Of a stretch of DNA of 64,000 nt, positions 55,761-64,000 are shown one piece after another (position 1 is the first letter of the stretch; the number at the start of each line of letters is the position of its first letter). The DNA lies in NCBI RefSeq assembly GCF_001006005.1, contig NZ_CP011254.1, positions 1,984,001 to 2,048,000 on the forward strand. The letters run 5' to 3'. The DNA is from Serratia fonticola. Its GTDB lineage: Bacteria > Pseudomonadota > Gammaproteobacteria > Enterobacterales > Enterobacteriaceae. Position numbers and translations under genes: made by a program. The notes under the pieces were generated by a model, which worked only from the letters and a program-made list of their open reading frames with translations, was not told the DNA's origin and did no database searches.

Positions 55761-56546
55761 ATGATGCAGAACACTATGTTGAAAACGAACAACCCTTTAC
55801 CGCCTGGCACACGAGTGCCAACGTTACTGACGGTCGCTCTGTTGAGCGCAATGGCTGCTCAGCAGGTGCAGGCCGCGATTGCTCTGGACCGCACGCGGGT
55901 GATTTTTGACGGCAGCCAGAAGTCGGTGAGCTTGAGCGTCAGCAACCAGAACAAGCAACTGCCGTATCTGGCGCAGGGCTGGATTGAGGATGAGCAGGGC
56001 AACAAAATCCAGAGCCCACTCACCGTACTGCCGCCGGTGCAGCGCATCGAGCCGGGCAAGCCGAGCCAGGTAAAAATCCAGGCGCTGCCGGCGGCGAAAC
56101 TGCTCAAGCAGGATCGTGAGACTGTGTACTACTTCAACCTACGGGAAATCCCGCCGAAGAGCACCAAGGCGAACACACTGCAAATCGCGTTACAGACGCG
56201 CATCAAGCTGTTCTATCGCCCGGCGGGCATAGCGATGGATAAAAATGCCACGCCGCCGCAGGAGCAGATGACGTTGAGCAAGCAGGGTGACAAGTACTTG
56301 GTCAACAACCCGACGCCGTATTACGTGACCATTGTGGATGTCAGCAGCAAAAAAGACGGGGCCGGGGTAAAAGGTTTTGAACCGATGATGGTGCCACCGA
56401 AAGGCAGCCTGCCGCTGACGGTGAGCGCGGCCAGCGTGGGCGGTAACCCGGTGCTGACTTATATCAACGACTACGGTGGCCGGCCGCAGCTGAGTTTCAG
56501 TTGCAACGGCAGCACCTGCACTGTGATGCCGGAAAAGAAAGCATAA
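55761..56546 (+). CDS. Periplasmic fimbrial chaperone (MrpD-like), cluster III
   Basis: 261 residues (ATG 55764 equally possible). Signal ends near MAAQQVQA, mature AIALDRTRVIFDGSQKSVSLSVSNQNKQLPYLAQGW, with QIALQTRIKLFYRPAGI and ending FSCNGSTCTVM. It closely matches the cluster II chaperone. Confidence 0.92.
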   Translation: MMQNTMLKTNNPLPPGTRVPTLLTVALLSAMAAQQVQAAIALDRTRVIFDGSQKSVSLSVSNQNKQLPYLAQGWIEDEQGNKIQSPLTVLPPVQRIEPGKPSQVKIQALPAAKLLKQDRETVYYFNLREIPPKSTKANTLQIALQTRIKLFYRPAGIAMDKNATPPQEQMTLSKQGDKYLVNNPTPYYVTIVDVSSKKDGAGVKGFEPMMVPPKGSLPLTVSAASVGGNPVLTYINDYGGRPQLSFSCNGSTCTVMPEKKA

Positions 56547-56583
56547 CAGAGCAACCGGTGAGGCCGGGCAAGGTAGAGAAGGC

Positions 56584-57249
56584 ATGGGAATGATGAACGA
56601 GATGGGCAACACGCCGCAATGCGGGGGCAGGCCGGTTGGATTGAAATATTACGCCGCACTGGGCAGGCAGGTCCTTGTAGTGCCATTAACATTGGGCGCT
56701 ATGTTATGGCTGCTGCCGTCAGCGCAGGCGGCGGTGGACAATTGGGATGTCGAAGGCGCTAACGGCACATTGTATGTGCATGGCGCGTTGACTGAAAGCG
56801 CCTGCCGGCTGGAAATGACCAGCGCTTACCAGGATATCGCGCTGGGTGAAACCGGTACGGGACGTCTGCAGGCGATTGGCACCCGTGGTGAACCGGTACG
56901 GTTCGAACTGCGCCTAGTGGATTGCCTGCGCAGTTCGGCGGGCAGCCGGGACATGCGTACTGGCGACCTGACCTGGGCGGACAATCAACCGGCGGTGACG
57001 GTGAGTTTTACTGCGCCGCGTGATGCGGATAACCCGCAATTGGTGCAGGTACAGGGCGTTTCTGGCCTTGGGTTGCGGCTGGAAAACGGCCAGGGTCAGG
57101 ATGTGCGGTTGGGCAGCCGGGGCAAGCCGCTGCTGCTGACGCCGGGACAGGACAGTCTGAGCTATACCGTTGCCCCTGAACGTACGCCAGCCGCTCTGGT
57201 GGCAGGCAGTTACCGGGCGGTGGTGGATTTTCAGCTAAGTTATGACTGA
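56584..57249 (+). CDS. Fimbrial subunit (MrpE-like), cluster III
   Basis: 221 residues. Signal region VLVVPLTLGAMLWLLPSAQA, then AVDNWDVEGANGTLYVHGALTESACRLEMTSAYQDIALGETGTGRL, second Cys LVDCLRSSAGSRD, ending VVDFQLSYD. Counterpart of 30656. Confidence 0.85.
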   Translation: MGMMNEMGNTPQCGGRPVGLKYYAALGRQVLVVPLTLGAMLWLLPSAQAAVDNWDVEGANGTLYVHGALTESACRLEMTSAYQDIALGETGTGRLQAIGTRGEPVRFELRLVDCLRSSAGSRDMRTGDLTWADNQPAVTVSFTAPRDADNPQLVQVQGVSGLGLRLENGQGQDVRLGSRGKPLLLTPGQDSLSYTVAPERTPAALVAGSYRAVVDFQLSYD

Positions 57250-57258
57250 GGTTGAGCT

Positions 57259-57822
57259 ATGGCTGACACAGAACAGAAAGTTGCAAAAAATTCGTCTCAG
57301 GACAGTATCCGACGAGCGGTGGGAAGTTGCTTGGCACGGATGCTGGTGGGTTCACTGTTACTGAACGCCTCGCTCACCCGAGCAGCAACAGGGGAGGTCA
57401 GTAATGTGAAAGTCAACATCACCGGCACTATCGTGGCCAATGCCCGTTGCAATTTCGGGCAGAACAGTCCGATTACTATGGAGTACGGTGATGTATATAT
57501 CAGTGATATTGCAGGAGATGCGTACAAAAAGAGGATGCACTACAGCGTTTTTTGCAGCGGCGATGCAAGCGGAAAAACTATTCAACTGCAGTTTTCGGGT
57601 TCCGGTGCAGGGTTTGACGGTACCTTGCTAAGAACGGATGCCCAGGGATTAGGGATTAAAATCTTGCGAAATAACAGTCAGATGATATTGGGCCAGTGGT
57701 ATGACCTTAATCCCTCAAGTCCTCCGACCCTGGAAGGGGTATTGGTGAAACAGAATGGTGCTAGTTTTACCAATGGTCAGGAATTTAACGCCTCGGCCAC
57801 CCTGAAAGTGGCGTACAACTGA
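57259..57822 (+). CDS. Minor fimbrial subunit (MrpF-like), cluster III
   Basis: 187 residues, starting 9 bases after the previous stop. The signal is unusual, with a long hydrophilic lead (about 25 residues) before CLARMLVGSLLLNASLTRA. Then EVSNVKVNITGTIVANARCNFGQNSPITMEYGDVYISDI, ending NASATLKVAYN. An in-frame ATG at 57340 (MLVGSLLLNASLTRA) would leave a short signal. Confidence 0.82.
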   Translation: MADTEQKVAKNSSQDSIRRAVGSCLARMLVGSLLLNASLTRAATGEVSNVKVNITGTIVANARCNFGQNSPITMEYGDVYISDIAGDAYKKRMHYSVFCSGDASGKTIQLQFSGSGAGFDGTLLRTDAQGLGIKILRNNSQMILGQWYDLNPSSPPTLEGVLVKQNGASFTNGQEFNASATLKVAYN

Positions 57823-57833
57823 GGATAAGCTGA

Positions 57834-58361
57834 ATGGAACGACATACATACAGGCGATCTGCCCAGGCGGGGATAGTTGCGCTGCTATGTGCCCTGATGG
57901 TGATAGGGTTGTCAATAGAAGTGGCCCAGGCGGATCAGGTTGGAGGCAGTGTCACCGTGAAATTTCACGGTACGCTGAAGAGGAAGCCCTGCCATATCGA
58001 CAATGATGGGGACATCTATGTGCACTTTGGCAATGTAGGGATTAACAAGGTGGACGGACAGCACTATATACAGCCGATACCTTACACCCTGACCTGTGAG
58101 GAGCCGGACCCGTCCTTGACGTTGCTGCTGTACGTAATGGGGACCCAGAGCAGCTTTGATTCGTCGGCCCTGAAGACCAACGCGAACGGATTGGGGATAC
58201 AAATCCTGCAAAACGGCACACCGCTCGACATCAACAAGGCACTAACCATCAACTACAGCAACCCGCCAACCCTGCAGGCAGTGCCAGTGAAGCAGGGTGG
58301 AGTAAAACTGCCGAAGCAGAACTTCAGTGTTACAGCGACGCTATTGGCGGAATATCAGTGA
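57834..58361 (+). CDS. Minor fimbrial subunit (MrpF-like, second copy), cluster III
   Basis: 175 residues, AGGATAAG upstream. Signal GIVALLCALMVIGLSIEVAQA, then GSVTVKFHGTLKRKPCHIDNDGDIYVHFGNVGINKVDGQHYIQPIPY, ending VTATLLAEYQ. Shares GINKVDG with the cluster II copies. Confidence 0.85.
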   Translation: MERHTYRRSAQAGIVALLCALMVIGLSIEVAQADQVGGSVTVKFHGTLKRKPCHIDNDGDIYVHFGNVGINKVDGQHYIQPIPYTLTCEEPDPSLTLLLYVMGTQSSFDSSALKTNANGLGIQILQNGTPLDINKALTINYSNPPTLQAVPVKQGGVKLPKQNFSVTATLLAEYQ

Positions 58362-58372
58362 GGACACGTGCG

Positions 58373-58966
58373 ATGAGAGTACACCCGGTGCAACGAGAAA
58401 GAGAACGGCAACGGTGTCATGTTCTGGGTCGACGCCGACGGCTGGTACTGAGTAGCGTAGCCATGGCGGTGTCGCTGATGGTCAGTATGGGCGAACTGCA
58501 AGCGAAGAACAACAACTTGCACTTTGATGGCACTCTGGTCGCCGAACCATGCGAGCTGGATCCGAACACGACGGACATTACTCTGGACTTTGGGACGGTG
58601 ATTGACAAGTACCTGTACTTGAACACCCGTACCCACAGCCAGCCGTTCGCTATCAACCTGATTGAGTGTGACATCTCACTGGGAAAGGAGGTGGTGATGA
58701 CTTTTAAAGGAGCAGAGAGTCGCGAACTCCCAGGACTGCTCGCCATGAGTGCTGGCCTTGCATCCGGAATAGCTATTGGGATGGAGTTGCCGGACGGTAC
58801 GCCTTTACCATTGAACCGGGCGACTCCAAAGCAGTCGTTGAATGCGGGTACCACGAGTCTGACATTCCAGGGATATGTGCAAGGAGAGCCGACGGCGATA
58901 CAGAATCACAGTATCGGCCGGGGCAACTTCACTGCGGTGGCGACGTTCGAAATGGATTATCCGTAA
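58373..58966 (+). CDS. Minor fimbrial subunit (MrpG-like), cluster III
   Basis: 197 residues from ATG 58373 (GAGG nine bases upstream; GTG 58358 overlapping the previous stop is the alternative). A basic lead is followed by hydrophobic LVLSSVAMAVSLMVSMGELQA. The mature part reads KNNNLHFDGTLVAEPCELDPNTTDITLDFGTVIDKYLYLNTRT, ending VATFEMDYP. Counterpart of 29100. Confidence 0.85.
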   Translation: MRVHPVQRERERQRCHVLGRRRRLVLSSVAMAVSLMVSMGELQAKNNNLHFDGTLVAEPCELDPNTTDITLDFGTVIDKYLYLNTRTHSQPFAINLIECDISLGKEVVMTFKGAESRELPGLLAMSAGLASGIAIGMELPDGTPLPLNRATPKQSLNAGTTSLTFQGYVQGEPTAIQNHSIGRGNFTAVATFEMDYP

Positions 58967-59400
58967 GAAGAAAGTCTAACAAAGCGGGGAAACGGAGGAT
59001 GATGGCGGCCATCTGGCGGACAATAAAACTTGGATCATGGTCCATCTGATACGGCCCGGCTTCACTATCGTGTAGAACAATACTCAACTGGGAACTGGCT
59101 GGCATCCGTTTATCTTGCTGGGATACTGGTGTAGCAACGGACCTGGATCACGTCTGTACAGAAAATCGGAGCCGTCGGTGCCTCAACGTTGAACAGCAGC
59201 ACTCACTGTACCTACAGTGACAGGGCACTGAGCACGCAAGATAGGGCTCAAAAAACGAATCAGAATTTCAGAAATAGCGGGCAGGTAGGCTTTTATACGG
59301 GCAAGCCGTCAGCTTTTTTTAACAAAAAAATTTGTACAAATATAACTGCTCGGGCCTGCGGATTTTTTGAGAGATTGCAGCAGTGTGGGCATGGAGACGT
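58967..59400. other. Intergenic gap before the cluster III adhesin
   Basis: 434 bp. A frame at 59189-59404 (about 71 codons) has no signal peptide or pilin motif and no convincing ribosome site, so I do not call it. Since cluster II has an MrpH-type adhesin here, this may be scar DNA left by adhesin replacement. Near 59319 there is a T-run followed by an A-run without a stem. Confidence 0.4.
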
Positions 59401-60309
59401 ATGATAATGTTAAAGAATATAATACCACGTATTTTCCAGCACCTGGCTCCCTATGTCGTGTGTATGTCAGCATTACTATCACTTCAAATACATAATGCTA
59501 TTGGCTTTCAAATCAACTTCTCGTCGGATACGGGGAGTATGGCATTAGGTTCAACCGTGAATGTATCTTGGGATCTAACCGGAAGCACAACGTTACCGTC
59601 CGACATCGGGGTGATAGCAATAACGGCGGTGTGCGGCGATAGAGTGTTCCAGTCGCCAACGCCTTATTCGATGTATAATGGCCCGCTACCAGTAGCTACA
59701 CCAGCTCGTCCGGGGGTATACGACTCCTCCACCGCTAGATTTATTCATAAAGGTCAAGCTACAGGCTCGGCTTCGTGGCGTATAACGAGCTATGGTTGTA
59801 ATTTCCCTGTAAAGTACTGCTTAATCGGAGGGCTTAAGGTGTTTCATGCCATGAGGGCCGGGAGGATCTTAGACACATGCAGCTCATCTATACCCACAAC
59901 ACCAACACCATCTACATGCACTATCAACGGAGGGCAGGACATTAACGTTAATTTTGGTAACGTTGATAGAAATGATATTGGGACCGGCCCCGAGGGGAGT
60001 TTGGTACAAACTAAAAACCTGACGATCTCCTGTCAGGGTAATGGCGTTCAAAATTTCTCTATACGTATGCAGTCGACACCTGCAAGCTGGAATAACAACG
60101 CAATTCAGTCGAGTAATAAGAATGTTGGGATCGCTACCACTTTTAACGGGCGAGCCATCACAAACGGTACAACGATGAATATGGCGGTGAATGGGAGTTC
60201 AAGTGCTAACCTGACGTTCACACCTGTGCGCGGGGCAGGCTCAGACCCTTCGAATATCGCGACCGGTGCTTTTACCGCGTCCACCACACTTATTGTGACG
60301 CAGCAATAA
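59401..60309 (+). CDS. Two-domain fimbrial tip adhesin of unknown specificity, cluster III
   Basis: 302 residues from ATG 59401 (GGAG four bases upstream; ATG 59407 possible). Signal region IFQHLAPYVVCMSALLSLQIHNAIG. The N-terminal domain of about 140 residues begins FQINFSSDTGSMALGSTVNVSWDL, holds several Cys (VCGDRVF, YGCNFPVKYC, DTCSS) and no H-x-H motif. A Pro/Thr linker SSIPTTPTPSTC leads to a pilin domain (TINGGQDINVNFGNVDRNDI) ending ASTTLIVTQQ. It differs from the MrpH-type adhesin in cluster II, so the tip specificity should differ. Confidence 0.8.
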   Translation: MIMLKNIIPRIFQHLAPYVVCMSALLSLQIHNAIGFQINFSSDTGSMALGSTVNVSWDLTGSTTLPSDIGVIAITAVCGDRVFQSPTPYSMYNGPLPVATPARPGVYDSSTARFIHKGQATGSASWRITSYGCNFPVKYCLIGGLKVFHAMRAGRILDTCSSSIPTTPTPSTCTINGGQDINVNFGNVDRNDIGTGPEGSLVQTKNLTISCQGNGVQNFSIRMQSTPASWNNNAIQSSNKNVGIATTFNGRAITNGTTMNMAVNGSSSANLTFTPVRGAGSDPSNIATGAFTASTTLIVTQQ

Positions 60310-60392
60310 TGGCGTATCGGTCACACGACAGGTCATTATTACCTGTACATGAACGTTTCGCTTTCTGACATTTCTCTACTGAACTACAGGAA

Positions 60393-60635
60393 ATGACCGA
60401 CACGATGCGTTGGCCTGCCATGCGGTGCCGCTGCATGTCTTTAACCTCAGTATTATTAGTATCTGCGGGAATTTGTGTGGTTAATATGTTTACGCTCAGC
60501 GGTTCACGTAGTTTTGGATTATCTATTAATACAGCTGTTATTGTCTCTGCCGCTTTATTCCTATTGCTGGTTTGGTTGAGGTTTTATCGTGCCGAGGCGT
60601 CATTATTACCGCTGCTTGACGTTTATTGCTGTTAG
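60393..60635 (+). CDS. Possible small membrane protein, hypothetical
   Basis: An 80-codon frame with two hydrophobic stretches (about 15-35 and 45-62) between adhesin and LuxR-type gene. AGGAA abuts the first ATG; ATG 60405 has slightly better spacing. No family recognised. It may be a real small gene or chance. Confidence 0.35.
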   Translation: MTDTMRWPAMRCRCMSLTSVLLVSAGICVVNMFTLSGSRSFGLSINTAVIVSAALFLLLVWLRFYRAEASLLPLLDVYCC

Positions 60636-60718
60636 GTGTTGGGGAGTATTAATCCGGCGCAGCCTAACCCGACACCTGAAATAACACCTGTTTCTGGTTC
60701 AAATTATAAGGAAGTAAA

Positions 60719-61321
60719 ATGAAGCCACGTATTGTTATCGCTATCCAGGATAGCAACCGTTATTTTGCACAGGGTATCCAGCATATTTTGCAGGACTATT
60801 TGCAAGCCAAAGGCTATACGTGGCGTTTTGTCTCGGTGACGTCTGAGATAGCGATCGACCTGATGGTTTGTGTCAAACCCTTTGGCTGGTCGACGCGGCT
60901 CAATTCTCAACGGGAAAACCCGGGGGACCAGCGGCTAGGGACGATAGTCATATGGGATACGATTCTTGAAAATATCCGGCACCAGCATGGGCCTGCGGTA
61001 TTAAGCCGCAAGGCACGGCCCGATGCCGTGTTGCATATGGTCGAGGAAATGTTTGACCAGGCAAGCCAGTCGTCTTTGGCAGCCAAAACGGAAAGAGCAT
61101 ATCGCAGTTTGAAGCTGACTCCGCGCGAGCGCGAGGTTCTGCAAGGGATCTCATGGGAATTAACGCCCAACAAGATCGCGAACAAACTGTCACTTAGCGT
61201 CAAGACCGTCAGCACCCATAAACTCACGGCGATGCGCAAGCTGGGTTTCAGACGTAACAGTGAATTGTATCACTGGCTACGCAATGGCGGCCTGGAATTT
61301 AACCCGCGGACTCTCTTTTGA
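60719..61321 (+). CDS. LuxR-family regulator, end of cluster III
   Basis: 200 residues; AAGGAAG before the ATG. The N-terminal 110 residues are short and receiver-like in outline (PRIVIAIQDSNRYFAQGIQHIL, GTIVIWDTILENIR) but lack the full set of receiver acidic residues. The HTH reads LKLTPREREVLQGISWELTPNKIANKLSLSVKTVSTHKLTAMRKLG. It occupies the place that mrpJ has in Proteus MR/P (regulator after the adhesin) but is of another family. Similar in kind to the three regulators at 22769-26339. Confidence 0.8.
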   Translation: MKPRIVIAIQDSNRYFAQGIQHILQDYLQAKGYTWRFVSVTSEIAIDLMVCVKPFGWSTRLNSQRENPGDQRLGTIVIWDTILENIRHQHGPAVLSRKARPDAVLHMVEEMFDQASQSSLAAKTERAYRSLKLTPREREVLQGISWELTPNKIANKLSLSVKTVSTHKLTAMRKLGFRRNSELYHWLRNGGLEFNPRTLF

Positions 61322-61353
61322 CGATAACTCAAACCGGTAACAGTGGCGTTTGA

Positions 61354-61380
61354 GGGGGATAACCTGCTGGTCAATCCCCC
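61354..61380 (+). terminator. Hairpin after the cluster III regulator
   Basis: GGGGGAT (61354-61360) and ATCCCCC (61374-61380), 13-base loop, 33 bases after the stop. No U-run. Confidence 0.4.
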
Positions 61381-61851
61381 ACGTACAACCCCTCCACCCA
61401 GCTCACTCTTTCGGGTAGTGCCCCAGCATTTCCTCCTGTCTTTTACCGGGATCACAAAAATAACCGCTCAGATATTCATCATTCAGCAATAATCTTTTTT
61501 GGTTTTTTATTGGAGGTTAATGCTGGCTAGGTCGTTAACGCTGGTTCATGACGCCAAGATTTAACCCGTAGCACAAGTTTTAATGCTGTAAATGTTGCTG
61601 AAAGGTTTTTTTTATGTTTGCTTGCTGTTTCTCACAGTCTATGTAAATCCCTACTGGTTATATTGACGGCACCCCAAACAGTTGGCAATTTGGTACCCTC
61701 AGGGATAAGAGTGAGAGGTGTATGAGTGGAATTCACTCGCTCAAACGCCCTGCCGTGATGCGTTCCATCCGGCATTCTCGCGCTTTTATTCCTCCTGCCT
61801 TCGGGCACTGACCGCACAGGCCGCGTAACAAAAAATATTAGGCTCTGGCGG
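61381..61851. other. dppA upstream region
   Basis: Part of a 568-bp gap. Nothing coding is supported. It should contain the dppA promoter and leader; the junction between the accessory segment and the conserved dpp backbone lies somewhere here, but no att-like repeat of the tRNA end is visible. Confidence 0.4.
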
Positions 61852-61879
61852 TAATACACACACACCACATCACATACGG
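61852..61879 (+). promoter_or_regulatory. CA-rich GcvB-type site over the dppA leader
   Basis: TAATACACACACACCACATC then ACATACGG just before the GAGC ribosome site of dppA. In enterobacteria the sRNA GcvB uses its G/U-rich R1 region to bind such C/A-rich sites and represses dppA. The sRNA itself is not in this window. Confidence 0.6.
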
Positions 61880-61889
61880 AGCACTAGCG

Positions 61890-63497
61890 ATGACAAGTTC
61901 CTTGGGCAAATCAGGGATTCTGAAATTCGGTATCGGCCTGATTGCGCTGACCGTTGCGGCCAGCGTGCAGGCAAAGACGCTGGTTTACTGTTCTGAAGGT
62001 TCTCCTGAAGGGTTCAACCCGCAGTTGTTCACCTCCGGCACCACCTATGATGCCAGCTCAGTGCCAATCTATAACCGTCTGGTTGAGTTCAAACTGGGTA
62101 CCACCGAACTGGAACCCGGCCTGGCAGAGAAGTGGGACGTCAGCGAAGACGGTAAAACCTATACCTTCCACCTGCGCAAAGGCGTGAAGTGGCAGGACAG
62201 CAAAAATTTCAAACCTACCCGTGATTTCAATGCCGACGACGTGGTGTACTCCTTCATGCGTCAGCTCGATGCAAACCACCCTTACCACAAGGTTTCTGGC
62301 GGCAGCTATGAATACTTCCAGGGTATGGGCATGCAGGACCTGATCAGCAAAGTCGAGAAAGTGGACGACAACACCGTACGCTTCACGCTGACCCGTCCAG
62401 AAGCGCCATTCCTGGCTGACCTGGGCATGGACTTCGCTTCCATCCTGTCTGCAGAATATGCCGACAAGATGATGAAAGCCGGTACGCCAGAGAAAGTGGA
62501 CCTGAACCCAGTGGGTACCGGGCCGTTCCAACTGTTGCAGTACCAGAAAGACTCCAAAATCCTCTACAAGGCCTTTGACGGCTTCTGGGGTACCAAGCCG
62601 AAGATCGATCGCCTGGTGTTCTCCATCACGCCAGACGCCTCTGTGCGTTACGCCAAACTGCAGAAAAACGAGTGCCAGGTCATGCCGTACCCGAACCCGG
62701 CAGACATCGCTCGTATGAAGCAGGACAAAACCATCAACCTGATGGAACAGCCTGGCCTGAACGTCGGCTACCTGTCGTTCAACACCGAGAAGAAGCCGCT
62801 GGATAACGTGAAGGTGCGTCAGGCACTGACCATGGCGGTGAACAAGCAGGCCATCGTGGATGCGGTGTATCAGGGGGCGGGTCAACCTGCCAAGAACCTG
62901 ATCCCACCAACCATGTGGGGCTATAACGACGAGATCAAAGATTACGCTTACGATCCGGTCAAGGCCAAAGAGCTGCTGAAAGAAGCGGGCATGCCAGATG
63001 GCTTCTCCATCGATCTGTGGGCGATGCCGGTACAGCGTCCGTATAACCCGAACGCACGTCGTATGGCTGAGATGATCCAGTCCGACTGGGCGAAAATTGG
63101 CGTCAATGCCAAGATCGTTACCTACGAGTGGGGCGAGTACCTCAAGCGTGCCAAAGACGGTGAGCATCAGACGGTGATGATGGGTTGGACCGGTGACAAT
63201 GGGGATCCAGACAACTTCTTCGCCACGCTGTTTAGCTGTGCGGCCGCCAAAGATGGTTCCAACTATTCCCGTTGGTGCTACAAGCCGTTTGAGGATCTGA
63301 TCCAACCGGCCCGTTCTGAAGCGAACCACGACAAACGCGTAGAACTCTACAAGCAGGCTCAGGTAGTGATGCACGATCAGGCTCCGGCATTGATTGTTGC
63401 CCACTCCACCGTTTATGAGCCAGTGCGTAAAGAAGTGAAGGGCTATGTGGTCGATCCGCTTGGTAAACATCACTTTGAGAACGTTTCTCTGGACTAA
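61890..63497 (+). CDS. dppA: Dipeptide ABC transporter periplasmic binding protein
   Basis: 535 residues. Signal peptide [18 protein letters not shown], mature [32 protein letters not shown]_bac_5 family features include [28 protein letters not shown] and [12 protein letters not shown]. Near the C-terminus, [21 protein letters not shown] matches DppA. It captures dipeptides and, in relatives, haem for the DppBCDF importer. dppB follows after 162 bp. Confidence 0.95.
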   Translation: MTSSLGKSGILKFGIGLIALTVAASVQAKTLVYCSEGSPEGFNPQLFTSGTTYDASSVPIYNRLVEFKLGTTELEPGLAEKWDVSEDGKTYTFHLRKGVKWQDSKNFKPTRDFNADDVVYSFMRQLDANHPYHKVSGGSYEYFQGMGMQDLISKVEKVDDNTVRFTLTRPEAPFLADLGMDFASILSAEYADKMMKAGTPEKVDLNPVGTGPFQLLQYQKDSKILYKAFDGFWGTKPKIDRLVFSITPDASVRYAKLQKNECQVMPYPNPADIARMKQDKTINLMEQPGLNVGYLSFNTEKKPLDNVKVRQALTMAVNKQAIVDAVYQGAGQPAKNLIPPTMWGYNDEIKDYAYDPVKAKELLKEAGMPDGFSIDLWAMPVQRPYNPNARRMAEMIQSDWAKIGVNAKIVTYEWGEYLKRAKDGEHQTVMMGWTGDNGDPDNFFATLFSCAAAKDGSNYSRWCYKPFEDLIQPARSEANHDKRVELYKQAQVVMHDQAPALIVAHSTVYEPVRKEVKGYVVDPLGKHHFENVSLD

Positions 63498-63535
63498 GCC
63501 TACCAAGGCGGGTTGAAGGACAGGGATACTTAATC

Positions 63536-63565
63536 TGCAGGGGCGCAATACGTTGCGCCCCTGCA
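63536..63565 (+). repeat. Strong hairpin between dppA and dppB (GGGGCGC-type palindrome)
   Basis: TGCAGGGGCGCAA (63536-63548), TACG, TTGCGCCCCTGCA (63553-63565): a perfect 13-bp stem 38 bases after the dppA stop. It probably stabilises dppA mRNA and lowers downstream expression, explaining excess binding protein over permease. Confidence 0.75.
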
Positions 63566-63659
63566 TTCCCGTCCCCAGAAGAATGTCGTGAAGCGTGTGA
63601 GTTTTAATAAGCCTGGCGGACGATGAGCTGCCGGGCACTTTATACAGAGAGTTCGGGAT

Positions 63660-64000
63660 ATGTTGCAGTTCATACTCCGACGTTTGGGGTTAGTTATCCC
63701 AACGTTTATCGGCATAACGTTGCTGACTTTTGCATTCGTCCATATGATCCCCGGCGATCCGGTGACCATTATGGCCGGGGAACGCGGGATCTCCGCAGAG
63801 CGCCATGCCCAACTCATGGCAGAGATGGGGCTGGATAAACCGCTCTATCAACAATACTTCAATTACGTCACCAACGTGCTGCATGGCGATTTGGGGACGT
63901 CCCTCAAGAGCCGTATCTCCGTGTGGGAAGAGTTTGTGCCGCGCTTTAAGGCCACCCTGGAACTGGGCCTGTGCGCGATGCTCTTCGCGGTGATTGTCGG
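63660..64000 (+). CDS. dppB: Dipeptide ABC transporter permease DppB, 3' truncated by window end
   Basis: 113 codons visible from ATG 63660: MLQFILRRLGLVIPTFIGIT, then LLTFAFVHMIPGDPVTIMAGERG and QYFNYVTNVLHGDLGTSLKSRISVWEEFVPRFKATLELGL. This is the first membrane helix and the conserved periplasmic start of DppB/OppB-type permeases. The frame is open at the window edge. Confidence 0.93.
   Translation, partial: MLQFILRRLGLVIPTFIGITLLTFAFVHMIPGDPVTIMAGERGISAERHAQLMAEMGLDKPLYQQYFNYVTNVLHGDLGTSLKSRISVWEEFVPRFKATLELGLCAMLFAVIV

Noticed and set aside
59189..59404. 71-codon frame before the cluster III adhesin
   Set aside because: No ribosome site, signal peptide, pilin strand or recognisable domain; it overlaps the adhesin start region and looks like chance or scar DNA.

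Overview
The window looks like the chromosome of an enterobacterium of the Serratia type (Yersiniaceae). Reasons are the chromosomal terZABCDEF locus with its divergent biosynthetic operon, the eptB - tRNA-Pro(UGG) - dppA backbone, a BglF/BglB beta-glucoside operon, several chaperone-usher fimbriae and GC-rich intergenic palindromes. The species call is inference; no rRNA or marker gene is present.

Layout. (1) 57-1258: an IS110-family element inserted in an intergenic palindromic repeat; its upstream non-coding end reads as a bridge RNA whose guides match the flanks. (2) 1282-13098: the Ter stress locus. A leftward operon (ATP-grasp, two phosphoribosyltransferase-fold proteins, HAD phosphatase, CitE-like lyase, TerW) faces rightward terZABCDEF. 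(3) 13513-14205: a HAD-IB phosphatase. (4) 14321-24160: fimbrial cluster I with two winged-helix regulators upstream and two LuxR-type regulators downstream. (5) 24339-28087: thiosulfate uptake pair tsuAB, another LuxR-type regulator and a PglL/WaaL-like O-oligosaccharyltransferase. (6) 28170-37821: an MR/P-type fimbrial operon on the minus strand (cluster II) with a divergent membrane-bound winged-helix regulator and a small membrane partner. (7) 38012-42995: small membrane protein, NAD-dependent epimerase, and the bgl operon behind a RAT/terminator switch. (8) 43035-44319: an IS481-family element with clean inverted repeats and a 5-bp target duplication. (9) 44575-47849: HD hydrolase, ohr, eptB, tRNA-Pro. 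(10) 47850-61321: an accessory segment between tRNA-Pro and dppA, with an rtT-like repeat, an IS3-family element, a decayed TumE/TumA toxin-antitoxin locus, and a second MR/P-type operon (cluster III) with its own regulator pair, a different tip adhesin and a terminal LuxR-type regulator. (11) 61890-end: dppA and the start of dppB.

How the parts relate. Clusters II and III are paralogous and mirror each other: major pilin, second pilin, usher, chaperone, four minor subunits, adhesin, plus a divergent operon of a ToxR-like regulator with a four-cysteine periplasmic domain and a two-cysteine single-pass partner. A third four-cysteine regulator sits before cluster I. This family of fimbria-linked membrane regulators and partners is the best candidate for an undescribed system here. 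The second highlight is that the bridge-RNA guides of the IS110 element can be read directly from the sequence and match its insertion site. All three IS elements lie in or next to intergenic palindromic repeats.
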